From CAZOHN01 sp964579325 (GTDB lineage: Bacteria > Pseudomonadota > Alphaproteobacteria > Rhodobacterales > Rhodobacteraceae), in NCBI GenBank assembly GCA_964579325.1, contig CAZOHN010000041.1, positions 1 through 21,295 of the forward strand: DNA of 21,295 nucleotides. The letters run 5' to 3'. How positions within the stretch are numbered: position 1 is the first letter of the stretch; every line of letters begins with the position of its first letter. The notes under the pieces are model-generated. The model did not search any database, was not told the DNA's origin, and was given only the letters and a program-made list of their open reading frames with translations. This document shows positions 1-6,943 of this stretch, one piece after another. The position numbers and the translations under genes were made by a program.

Positions 1-2
1 CG

Positions 3-1154
3 CCGTTGCCGATCTGCGAAGCGTATTTCGCGGCCGCTGCGCAGCTTGGAATCCCACGCAATCCTGACATGACCGGCGAGGTGCAGGACGGTGTGGGCTA
101 TTATCAGCTCACCCAGAAGAATGCCCGCCGTTCCTCGACCGCAGTTGCCTACCTGAGCCCCGCGCTTGGCCGTCCGAACCTCACGGTGCGGACCGGCGTG
201 CAGGTGCAGCGGGTGATCGTGGAGGAGGACCGGGCGGTTGGGGTCGAGCTCGGCCTGCCGGGGGGCGGGACCGAGACGGTGCGTGCGCAAGCCGAGGTGA
301 TCGTGTCGTCGGGCGCCATCGGCTCGCCGCGCTTGCTCATGCTGTCGGGCATCGGTCCCGCCGATCACCTGCGCACGGTTGGCGTGTCGCCAGTGTTCGA
401 TCAGCCGGGCGTTGGCTCGAACCTGCAGGATCACGTCGATCTCTTCGTGATCGCCGAGTGCACCGGCCCGCATACCTACGACCGATATGCCTCACCCCTG
501 TGGTCGGCAATCGCAGGTCTGCAGTATCTGCTCACGAAGCGTGGACCGGTGGCGTCGAGCCTCTTCGAGACAGGGGGCTTCTGGTACGCCGAGGAGGGCG
601 CGCGGTCGCCCGACATCCAGCTTCATCTGGGCCTCGGCTCGGGGATCGAGGCCGGGGTGGCGCGGATGGCGCATGGTGGCGTGACACTGAACTCCGCCTA
701 CCTGCGGCCTCGGTCGCGCGGAACGGTGAGGCTTGCCTCCTCCGACCCGAAAACCGCGCCGCTGATCGACCCGAACTACTGGGAGGACCCGCATGACCGC
801 GAGATGTCGATCCGGGGACTGAAGCTTGCGCGAGAGATAATGGCGCAACCGGCGTTGGCAGCCTTCGTCAAGGCCGAGCGGTTGCCGGGGCCGGAAGTTC
901 GGACCGAAGCCGACTATTTCGCCTATGCCTGCGCCCACGCAAAGACCGACCACCACCCCGCGGGCACCTGCCGGATGGGGGCGGACCAGAGCGCGGTGGT
1001 GGATACGCGCCTGCGCTTCAACGGGATCGCAGGACTACGCGTGGCCGATGCCTCGGTGATGCCGACTGTGGTTTCCTCGAACACAAATGCGCCGACGATC
1101 ATGATCGCCGAGAAGGCCGCCGACATGATCCGCGCCGACTGGGGGCTGACATGA
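3..1154 (+). CDS. GMC-family FAD-dependent alcohol/choline dehydrogenase-like oxidoreductase, 5'-truncated
   Basis: This is the C-terminal ~383 residues of a glucose-methanol-choline flavoprotein, which oxidises an alcohol or polyol. The reading frame is open to the window edge, so the N-terminal FAD Rossmann motif (roughly 150 residues by comparison with ~530-550 aa relatives) lies outside. Visible hallmarks are the second GMC signature (GAIGSPRLLMLSGIGP, about 300-360), the active-site segment HHPAGTCRMG (about 950-980) with the catalytic His region, and the C-terminal SSNTNAPTIMIAEKAADMI, which carries the usual Asn and FAD-contacting residues. The TGA stop overlaps the ATG of the next gene (ATGA), so the two are probably translationally coupled. 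Co-location with a DUF993 protein and glycerate kinase suggests a sugar or polyol substrate, but the sequence does not identify it. The TTG at 6 is not a real start. Confidence 0.93.
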   Translation, partial: PLPICEAYFAAAAQLGIPRNPDMTGEVQDGVGYYQLTQKNARRSSTAVAYLSPALGRPNLTVRTGVQVQRVIVEEDRAVGVELGLPGGGTETVRAQAEVIVSSGAIGSPRLLMLSGIGPADHLRTVGVSPVFDQPGVGSNLQDHVDLFVIAECTGPHTYDRYASPLWSAIAGLQYLLTKRGPVASSLFETGGFWYAEEGARSPDIQLHLGLGSGIEAGVARMAHGGVTLNSAYLRPRSRGTVRLASSDPKTAPLIDPNYWEDPHDREMSIRGLKLAREIMAQPALAAFVKAERLPGPEVRTEADYFAYACAHAKTDHHPAGTCRMGADQSAVVDTRLRFNGIAGLRVADASVMPTVVSSNTNAPTIMIAEKAADMIRADWGLT

Positions 1155-1474
1155 TCCGCCATATCGTTCTGGTCCGTTTCCGCGAGGAGGTGCCTGCCTC
1201 TGCCATTGACGCGATCTTCGCCGATCTTGCCTCGATCCAGGGCAAGGTTCCGGGTTTGCTGGCCGTTCATTCCGGTCGCAGCGAAAGCCCCGAGGGGATC
1301 GAAAGGGGTTACATGCACGGCTTCACCGTCGACTTTGACGGCTGGGCGGCCCTTGCGGCCTATCAGGCGCACCCCGACCACAGGCGCGTCGGAGCGGCGC
1401 TGGTTGCCCATGCGCAGGGCGGGCTCGACGGTATCCTCGTCTTCGACCTACCCTTTGACGGTGCCCCATGCTGA
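1151..1474 (+). CDS. Dabb-domain (stress-responsive alpha/beta barrel) small protein
   Basis: This 107-residue protein opens with MIRHIVLVRFREEV, the typical first strand of Dabb proteins. It has the conserved helix-strand pattern, including YMHGFTVDFDG and a YQAHPDHRRVG segment near residues 75-85. Dabb proteins are dimeric ferredoxin-like barrels; some are enzymes (cyclases, decarboxylases) and many are uncharacterised neighbours of sugar-catabolic genes. The start ATG overlaps the GMC stop by 4 bp, and its own stop overlaps the next start (ATGCTGA), placing it firmly inside the operon. The molecular role is unknown. An auxiliary or small isomerase/lyase function in the same pathway is inference from position only. 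Confidence 0.85.
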   Translation: MIRHIVLVRFREEVPASAIDAIFADLASIQGKVPGLLAVHSGRSESPEGIERGYMHGFTVDFDGWAALAAYQAHPDHRRVGAALVAHAQGGLDGILVFDLPFDGAPC

Positions 1475-2637
1475 CCTTGCCGACCTTTGCCGGAACACTG
1501 GAACACTACCGTCCATCGGGCGTTCCACTGGTCCCGCGCGCACCGCAGGTGCCCTTCACGCGCACCGCCTTCGCCGCCGCGCATGTGATCTCTGACCCGC
1601 TGCGCGAGCGGAGCCCCTGGGACACGCGGCCCGCGGTCGACTGGGACGCGACGCTGGGGTTCCGGCAGTATCTGTGGGACCAGGGCCTCGGGCTGGCCGA
1701 GGCGATGGACACCGCACAGCGCGGCATGGGGGTGGACTGGGCGACCGCCCGCGAGTTGATCGAGCGGACGATGCGGGCGGCGAAGGTGCACCCGTTGAAG
1801 CCGAGGGTGGCCTGCGGGGCGGGAACGGATCACGCCGACGCGGCGCAACTTGCGACCGAGGCGGGGATCATCGCGGCCTACGAGCACCAGATCGAGGCGA
1901 TCGAGGCGACGGGCGGGCAGGTGATCTTGATGGCAACCCGCGCGCTGCCGGCGATGGGCGCGGATGCCGCGACCTATGCCCGCGTCTATCGCCGCCTCAT
2001 CGACGGGGCGCGCGAGGGGGTGATCCTCCACTGGCTGGGCGAGATGTTCGACCCCGCGCTGCGGGGCTATTGGGGCGGGGCGTCTGTCGAGGAGGCATCC
2101 CGGCTCGTTCACGCAATCATTGCAGAGAACCCCGGCAAGGTGGATGGGATCAAGATCTCGCTGCTCGACCAAACGCACGAGGAGGCATTTCGCGCCGAGT
2201 TGCCCGAGGGCGTGCGGCTCTACACGGGCGACGACTTCAACTATGCGCCACTGATCGAGGGTGACGGGGCGCGGCATTCGCACGCGCTTCTGGGCATCTT
2301 CGCGGCGATCTCGCCTGCCGCCGCGCAGGCGCTCGAGGCGCTCGCGGGGGGCGATACCGCGACCTACCACGCGCTTCTTGCGCCGAGCGTTCCGCTCAGC
2401 CGCGAGATCTTCAAGGCGCCGACGCGCTTCTACAAGGCCGGCATCGCGTTTCTGGCGTGGCTCAACGGCCACCAGCGCCATTTCATCATGCCGGCAGGCT
2501 TCCAGTCGAGCCGCGAGATATCCCATTATGCCGAGGTGTTCCGGCTGGCCGATGCCGCGCGGCTCATCGAACGGCCCGACCTGGCCGAACGGCGGATGCG
2601 GACCCTGCTGGAACTGTACGGAATCGAACAGGACTGA
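1468..2637 (+). CDS. DUF993 family protein, DHDPS/aldolase-like TIM barrel
   Basis: This 389-residue protein matches the DUF993 family, usually annotated as dihydrodipicolinate synthase-like. The segment VDGIKISLLD places Lys229 at the end of a predicted barrel strand, where class I aldolases of this superfamily form a Schiff base. The following GVRLYTGDDFNY resembles the strand-loop that shapes their active site. Other conserved blocks are ACGAGTDH (about residues 112-119), EHQIEAIEATGGQVILMATRA, and the C-terminal GFQSSREISHYAEVFRLAD. No Shine-Dalgarno precedes the ATG, which overlaps the Dabb stop by 7 bp, so coupling is likely. The substrate is not known to me. Next to an oxidoreductase and a glycerate kinase, a retro-aldol cleavage of an oxidised sugar acid is a reasonable inference. 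Confidence 0.85.
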   Translation: MLTLPTFAGTLEHYRPSGVPLVPRAPQVPFTRTAFAAAHVISDPLRERSPWDTRPAVDWDATLGFRQYLWDQGLGLAEAMDTAQRGMGVDWATARELIERTMRAAKVHPLKPRVACGAGTDHADAAQLATEAGIIAAYEHQIEAIEATGGQVILMATRALPAMGADAATYARVYRRLIDGAREGVILHWLGEMFDPALRGYWGGASVEEASRLVHAIIAENPGKVDGIKISLLDQTHEEAFRAELPEGVRLYTGDDFNYAPLIEGDGARHSHALLGIFAAISPAAAQALEALAGGDTATYHALLAPSVPLSREIFKAPTRFYKAGIAFLAWLNGHQRHFIMPAGFQSSREISHYAEVFRLADAARLIERPDLAERRMRTLLELYGIEQD

Positions 2638-2670
2638 TCAGGGTTGACCAGCGCTGACGGGGGCTGAGAC

Positions 2671-3684
2671 GTGAACCGCAGACCGACCATCGTCGATGTC
2701 GCCCGCGAGGCAGGGGTGTCGAAGTCGACGGTCAGTCTGGTGCTGCAGCACAGCCCGATGGTTCGTGCCGAGACGCGCGAGGCGGTGCGCGCGGCGATGG
2801 CCGAGATCGGCTACGTCTACAACCGCGCGGCTGCGACGCTTCGGTCATCGAGCGCGGGGCTGGTCGGCCTTGTGATCAACGACCTGCGCAACCCGTTCTT
2901 CACCGAATTCGCCACCTCGGCCCAGATGGCGCTTTCGGCACGCGGCTATGCCACGGTCATCGCAAACACCGACGAGGACCCCCACCTTCAGGCGCAGGTG
3001 GTGGTGTCGATGATCGAGCACGGGGTGTCGGGGCTGGTGATCTCGCCGGCCTATGGCGAGGAGGCGGCGACATTCGGGCCGCTGGAACGCGCAGGCATCC
3101 CCGCGATGCAGGTGCTGCGTCGGGTCGATCCGCGCACCGATCTCTTTCCTTTCGCGGCCCCGGACTATGCAACCGGAGGGCGGCTTGCGACCGAGCACCT
3201 GCTGGGGCGCGGGGCTCGGCGGATCGCCTTTGTCGGTGGCCTTGCCGGGCGGCCGGTGACGGAGGAGCGGATGTCCGGCTACCTTGCGGCGATGGGCGCG
3301 GCGGGGCAGCAGCCTTTCGCGATGCCCGGCAGGTCCTCCCGCGCCTTCGGCCGCGAGGCGGCGCGCACCATGGCAGCGGGCCATCCCGGGATCGAGGCGG
3401 CGGTCTGCTTCAACGACCTCGTGGCGCTTGGGATGCTCACCGGGTTCGCCGAGATGGGTTGGCAGGTCGGGCGCGATTTCCGGCTGGTGGGTTTCGACGA
3501 TATCGAGGACTGTGCGCTCGTCTGGCCGCAGCTGTCGTCGGTGCGCTGCGACATCTCGGGCTTCGCTCGGGGCGCGGCGGACACAATGCTGGGCTGGCTC
3601 GAACGGGCGGAACGGCCCGCCCCGGAAATCCGAGCGCCCGTCTCGCTTGTGGTGCGCGCTTCGAGCGGAGAGGACGCCCGATGA
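2671..3684 (+). CDS. LacI-family transcriptional regulator
   Basis: This 337-residue protein has the LacI/GalR layout. The N-terminal helix-turn-helix reads TIVDVAREAGVSKSTVSLVL (residues 6-25), then a hinge region ending at IGYVYNRAAATLRSSSAG. A periplasmic-binding-protein-like effector domain follows, starting LVGLVINDLRNPFFTEF. The C-terminal part holds the typical ICFNDLVALGML-like and VGFDDIED segments. The start is the GTG at 2671, 33 bp after the DUF993 stop; a G-rich stretch just upstream is the only candidate ribosome binding site. The stop overlaps the ATG of the glycerate kinase gene. It most likely represses this catabolic operon in response to a pathway sugar. Its operator is probably upstream of the window; I see no palindrome in the 33-bp gap. 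Confidence 0.93.
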   Translation: MNRRPTIVDVAREAGVSKSTVSLVLQHSPMVRAETREAVRAAMAEIGYVYNRAAATLRSSSAGLVGLVINDLRNPFFTEFATSAQMALSARGYATVIANTDEDPHLQAQVVVSMIEHGVSGLVISPAYGEEAATFGPLERAGIPAMQVLRRVDPRTDLFPFAAPDYATGGRLATEHLLGRGARRIAFVGGLAGRPVTEERMSGYLAAMGAAGQQPFAMPGRSSRAFGREAARTMAAGHPGIEAAVCFNDLVALGMLTGFAEMGWQVGRDFRLVGFDDIEDCALVWPQLSSVRCDISGFARGAADTMLGWLERAERPAPEIRAPVSLVVRASSGEDAR

Positions 3685-4964
3685 CCCTCGACCGACCTGA
3701 CGCTTTCCTGCGCGCGCTGTTCGACCGTGCGGTGCAGGTGGCAGACCCGATGTTGTCTGTACCGCAGAACCTGCCGCCGAAGCCTGCGGGACGTGTGGTC
3801 GTGGTGGGGGCAGGCAAGGCGTCCGCGCGGATGGCCGAGGCGTTGGAGAGCGCCTGGGGCCCTTGCGAGGGGCTGGTCATCACGCGCTATGGCTATGCGC
3901 GGCCCTGCGCGGGGATCGAAATCGTCGAGGCAGCACACCCTGTACCCGATGGCGCAGGTGAAGCGGCGACAAGGCGGATGCTCGGGCTTCTGGGCGGCCT
4001 CGGCGCCGACGACTTCGTGGTGGCGCTGATCTCGGGCGGCGCTTCTGCGCTGCTGGTCGCGCCGACCGAGGGCGTGACGCTGGACGAAAAGCGCGCGGTG
4101 AACGCCGCGCTGCTGGCCTCGGGTGCGCCGATCGACCGGATGAACACGCTGCGAAAGCACCTGAGCCGGGTGAAGGGCGGGCAGCTTGCAGCAGCGGCGC
4201 ATCCGGCGCGGATGCTCGCGCTGATGATCTCGGATGTTCCCGGCGACGACCCCGCGTTCATCGGGTCTGGCCCCACGGTGGGCGATGCTTCGTCTGTCGC
4301 TGATGCAAGGGGGGTGCTGGAGCATTGGAATATCGAGGTTCCCGCCTCGGTCACGGCGGCTCTTGCGCGCCCGACGGGCGTTGTGCCGCCGGGAGACCCG
4401 CGCCTTGCCCAAGTCGAGAACCGGGTGATCGCGGCGCCCGCGCAGTCGCTCGCGGCAGCGGCCGAGGTCGCGCGGGCAGCGGGATGTCAGGTGCGGATGC
4501 TCGGCGATGCGCTGGAAGGCGAGGCGCGCGACGTCGCGGCGGCACAGGCAGAACGCGCGCAAGGGGAGCAGCGCAGCCTCGCCCCGGGCGATGCGCCGGT
4601 GCTGCTCCTTTCGGGCGGCGAGCTGACAGTGACGCGACGGGGTGACGGGATCGGGGGGCCGAACGCGGAGTACAGCCTGGCGCTGGCGATCGCGCTGGCG
4701 GGTGCGCCGGGCATCCATGCCATCGCCTGCGATACGGATGGAGTGGACGGCGCGGCAGAAGTCGCTGGCGCGGTGATTGGCCCGGACACGCTGTCCCGGG
4801 CCAGCGCCGCAGGGCTCGACCCGGTGTCGGCACTGGCCATCAACGACAGCCACGGTTTCTTCGCCGCCCTCGGCGACCAGGTGGTGACCGGACCGACGCT
4901 TACCAACGTCAACGATTTCCGCGCAATCCTCGTACTTCCCCCCGGCCGTTCGCTTGAAGGTTGA
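3681..4964 (+). CDS. gckA: Glycerate 2-kinase, MOFRL/GckA-TtuD type
   Basis: This 427-residue protein phosphorylates D-glycerate, giving 2-phosphoglycerate in this kinase family. Supporting motifs are VVVVGAGKASARMAEAL (Lys46 region, nucleotide/substrate site), ALISGGASALL, the RKHLSRVKGGQLA block, LMISDVPGDDPAFIGSGPT, LLSGGELTVT, GIGGPNAEYSLALA and DTDGVDG. The C-terminal LTNVNDFRAILV corresponds to the motif that names the MOFRL domain. The ATG at 3681 overlaps the LacI stop (ATGA). The frame stays open upstream within the lacI gene, but family alignment favours this start. As the last gene of the operon it suggests that the pathway yields glycerate and feeds glycolysis. The family call is firm; the exact symbol varies between species. 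Confidence 0.9.
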   Translation: MTLDRPDAFLRALFDRAVQVADPMLSVPQNLPPKPAGRVVVVGAGKASARMAEALESAWGPCEGLVITRYGYARPCAGIEIVEAAHPVPDGAGEAATRRMLGLLGGLGADDFVVALISGGASALLVAPTEGVTLDEKRAVNAALLASGAPIDRMNTLRKHLSRVKGGQLAAAAHPARMLALMISDVPGDDPAFIGSGPTVGDASSVADARGVLEHWNIEVPASVTAALARPTGVVPPGDPRLAQVENRVIAAPAQSLAAAAEVARAAGCQVRMLGDALEGEARDVAAAQAERAQGEQRSLAPGDAPVLLLSGGELTVTRRGDGIGGPNAEYSLALAIALAGAPGIHAIACDTDGVDGAAEVAGAVIGPDTLSRASAAGLDPVSALAINDSHGFFAALGDQVVTGPTLTNVNDFRAILVLPPGRSLEG

Positions 4965-5048
4965 TCCGGTTCGCCGGGTGGCGCGTACCCCTGAAATACC
5001 GCGCGTTGGACGGTGCCCTCGCAGACCGCGAAAAGTGCCACGCCCGGG

Positions 5049-5077
5049 TTGATTTCCGCAGCGCAGCACCATATGGG
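5049..5077 (+). promoter_or_regulatory. Candidate sigma70-type promoter of the tetR-RND operon
   Basis: TTGATT at 5049-5054 is separated by 17 bp from TATGGG at 5072-5077, giving a plausible -35/-10 pair. The -10 element abuts the palindromic operator at 5077-5092, so a bound repressor would block RNA polymerase. The -10 match is weak and the call rests partly on this arrangement. Confidence 0.4.
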
Positions 5078-5092
5078 AATGAACATTCATTC
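5077..5092. promoter_or_regulatory. Palindromic TetR-type operator upstream of tetR
   Basis: GAATGAA-CA-TTCATTC is a perfect 7-bp inverted repeat with a 2-bp centre, 20 bp upstream of the chosen tetR start. AT-rich palindromes of the GAATGAnnnTCATTC kind are common operators for TetR repressors of RND pumps. Its AT content stands out in the surrounding high-GC sequence. Two in-frame ATGs (5073 and 5079) lie at or inside the palindrome, which argues against them as starts. Confidence 0.75.
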
Positions 5093-5111
5093 TCGTACGG
5101 CAATACCCCAG

Positions 5112-5744
5112 ATGACACATCTCAGTACCCAGCCCGAACCGCGCACGATCGAGATTCTCGACCGCATCAAGTCCGTCTTCGCAGCAAAGGGCTTCGACGG
5201 CGCGTCGATGCAGGATCTGTCGCGCGCGGCGGGCATGAGCGCGGGGAACTTTTATCGCTACTTCGCTTCGAAGAACGCCATCATCGAGGCTTTGGTCGCG
5301 CGAGACCTGATGCGGGTTGAAGCCGAGTTCGCGCAGGTCATGCAGTCGTCCGATCCGCGCGCGGAACTGTGCGCGGTAATCCGCCGCCGACTGGAGACCG
5401 TCGAGGACGAGGAAGCGGCACTCTGGGCCGAGATTGAGGCCGCGTCGTCTCGGCGCGAAGAGATCGCGGTGATCAGTAGCCGGATGGAGCGCGAGATCAT
5501 CAGCTATCTACTCCTGGTGTTTTCAAGAATCGCCGATGTGCCGGAACCTGTGGCCCGTCGGCATTTCACCGCCCATGCCTCTCTGATCCTGCTGCTGCTC
5601 AAGGGGGCGGCTGTTCAGTCCTGCGGCACCGCCTCGCGTCTTTCCGAGCCACCGTCGCCGGAGCTTCAGGCGCTGGTGCTGCGCACCATCGAGACCCTCC
5701 TGTCCGAAATTGCTGGCGAACGACGCCCGCTTCTGTCCGCGTGA
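5112..5744 (+). CDS. TetR/AcrR-family transcriptional repressor
   Basis: This 210-residue protein has the TetR N-terminal domain. A first helix is followed by GFDGASMQDLSRAAGMSAGNFYRYFASKNAIIEAL (about residues 27-61), containing the helix-turn-helix and the diagnostic YRYFASK turn. The C-terminal ligand domain is diverse and does not identify the inducer. I chose the ATG at 5112 because the open frame extends back to 5013 but the extension crosses the operator and contains no domain sequence. The ribosome binding site is poor. The gene ends 4 bp before the RND adaptor gene, so the three genes form one operon that the protein probably autoregulates through the operator at 5077-5092. Confidence 0.92.
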   Translation: MTHLSTQPEPRTIEILDRIKSVFAAKGFDGASMQDLSRAAGMSAGNFYRYFASKNAIIEALVARDLMRVEAEFAQVMQSSDPRAELCAVIRRRLETVEDEEAALWAEIEAASSRREEIAVISSRMEREIISYLLLVFSRIADVPEPVARRHFTAHASLILLLLKGAAVQSCGTASRLSEPPSPELQALVLRTIETLLSEIAGERRPLLSA

Positions 5745-5748
5745 GAAC

Positions 5749-6933
5749 ATGCTTCGCATCGTACTTTTCCTGACGTCCTTGTTGACCTTCCCGGCGGCGG
5801 GTCTCGCCAATGGCGTGCCGGCCCCCGAACCTGCCGAGATCGCCCTTCCCGCGATCACCGTGGTGTCGCCTGTGCAGACCGCCCTTCGCGACCGGATCTT
5901 CTCCTCCGGGATGATCGAACCGGTCGAGCGGGTCGCGGTGCAGCCCCGCATCGAGGGGCAAGCGATCGAGGAACTCCTGGTCGATGTCGGTGATAGCGTC
6001 GTGGCCGGCCAGGTGATGGCACGGCTGTCGGAAACCGCGCTGGGACTTCAGCGCGGACAAGTCGAGGCGAGCATCGCCGCCGCGCGCGCCACGATCGCAC
6101 AAGCCGACGCGAGCCTCGTCGAGGCGCAATCCTCCGCCGACGAGGCCTTGCGGGTGCGTGATCGTGCCGAGAACCTGCGGTCGCAGGGTGCGGGAACGCA
6201 GGCCGCTGCCGACCAGGCACGGGCGGCCGCGACCTCGGCGGTCGCGCGGGTGACCGTGGCTCAGCAGGTGCGCGCTTCCGCAGAGGCCCAACTGAGCGTT
6301 GCCGAGGCACAGCTTGCCGACATCGATCTGCGGCTTGCGCGGACCGAGGTCGTCGCACCGGTGGCAGGCAAGGTGGTCGCGCGCAATGCCCAGATCGGAA
6401 GTATCGCAAGCGCGGCGGGCGAGCCCATGTTCGCGCTGATCCGCGATGGGATGCTCGAGCTTCGCGCCGACGTGTCCGAGTCTGATGTCCTGCGCCTGTC
6501 GCCCGGCCAGCCTGTGCTGATGCGTGCGGTTGGCATGTCGGCGCAAGTCACAGGAACGGTGCGGCTTGTCGAACCTACGATCGACGCGGCGACACGGCTC
6601 GGTCGGGTCCGGGTTGCGCTCGACGACCAGGACGCGGTGCGCGCGGGCCTTTTTGCACAGGCCGAGATCATTGTCTCCGAAGCCGAGGCCCCTGCGCTGC
6701 CGGTGGCGGCGGTCTTTGCAAAGAACGGATCTGAACTCGTGCTGCGGGTCGGAGCGGACGGACTGGTGGAGCGGGTGGAGATCGTGACCGGAATCCGCGA
6801 TGGCGGCATGGTGGAAGTGCGCGAGGGGCTCGGCCTCGGGGACCGCGTCGTGGCGCGGGCCGGTGCATTCGTGCGACCGGGCGACCGCGTGAACCCCGTC
6901 GCCGCCGATCCCGCGATGGCGCAATCGAACTGA
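5749..6933 (+). CDS. RND efflux periplasmic adaptor subunit (membrane fusion protein)
   Basis: This 394-residue protein links an inner-membrane RND pump to an outer-membrane channel. It starts with a signal peptide, MLRIVLFLTSLLTFPAAGLANG. A first lipoyl half (EPVERVAVQPRIEGQAIEELLVDVGDSVVAGQVMARL, about residues 57-93) is followed by an Ala/Gln/Glu-rich alpha-helical hairpin (about 100-190). The second lipoyl half contains TEVVAPVAGKVVARNAQIGSI. Beta-barrel and membrane-proximal domains follow. No lipobox cysteine is seen, so it is probably not a lipoprotein. The ATG at 5749 lies 4 bp after the tetR stop; an in-frame ATG at 5710 lies inside tetR and would bury the signal peptide. The substrate cannot be read from sequence. 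Confidence 0.93.
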   Translation: MLRIVLFLTSLLTFPAAGLANGVPAPEPAEIALPAITVVSPVQTALRDRIFSSGMIEPVERVAVQPRIEGQAIEELLVDVGDSVVAGQVMARLSETALGLQRGQVEASIAAARATIAQADASLVEAQSSADEALRVRDRAENLRSQGAGTQAAADQARAAATSAVARVTVAQQVRASAEAQLSVAEAQLADIDLRLARTEVVAPVAGKVVARNAQIGSIASAAGEPMFALIRDGMLELRADVSESDVLRLSPGQPVLMRAVGMSAQVTGTVRLVEPTIDAATRLGRVRVALDDQDAVRAGLFAQAEIIVSEAEAPALPVAAVFAKNGSELVLRVGADGLVERVEIVTGIRDGGMVEVREGLGLGDRVVARAGAFVRPGDRVNPVAADPAMAQSN

Positions 6934-6943
6934 GGGGCCCGCA

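Noticed and set aside
4968..4980. CCGG-TTCG-CCGG stem after the glycerate kinase gene as a terminator
   Set aside because: It has only 4 firm base pairs and no U-tract.
3279..5120. A 613-codon open frame on the minus strand opposite lacI and the glycerate kinase gene
   Set aside because: It crosses two real genes and an intergenic region, and its composition is that of a shadow frame.
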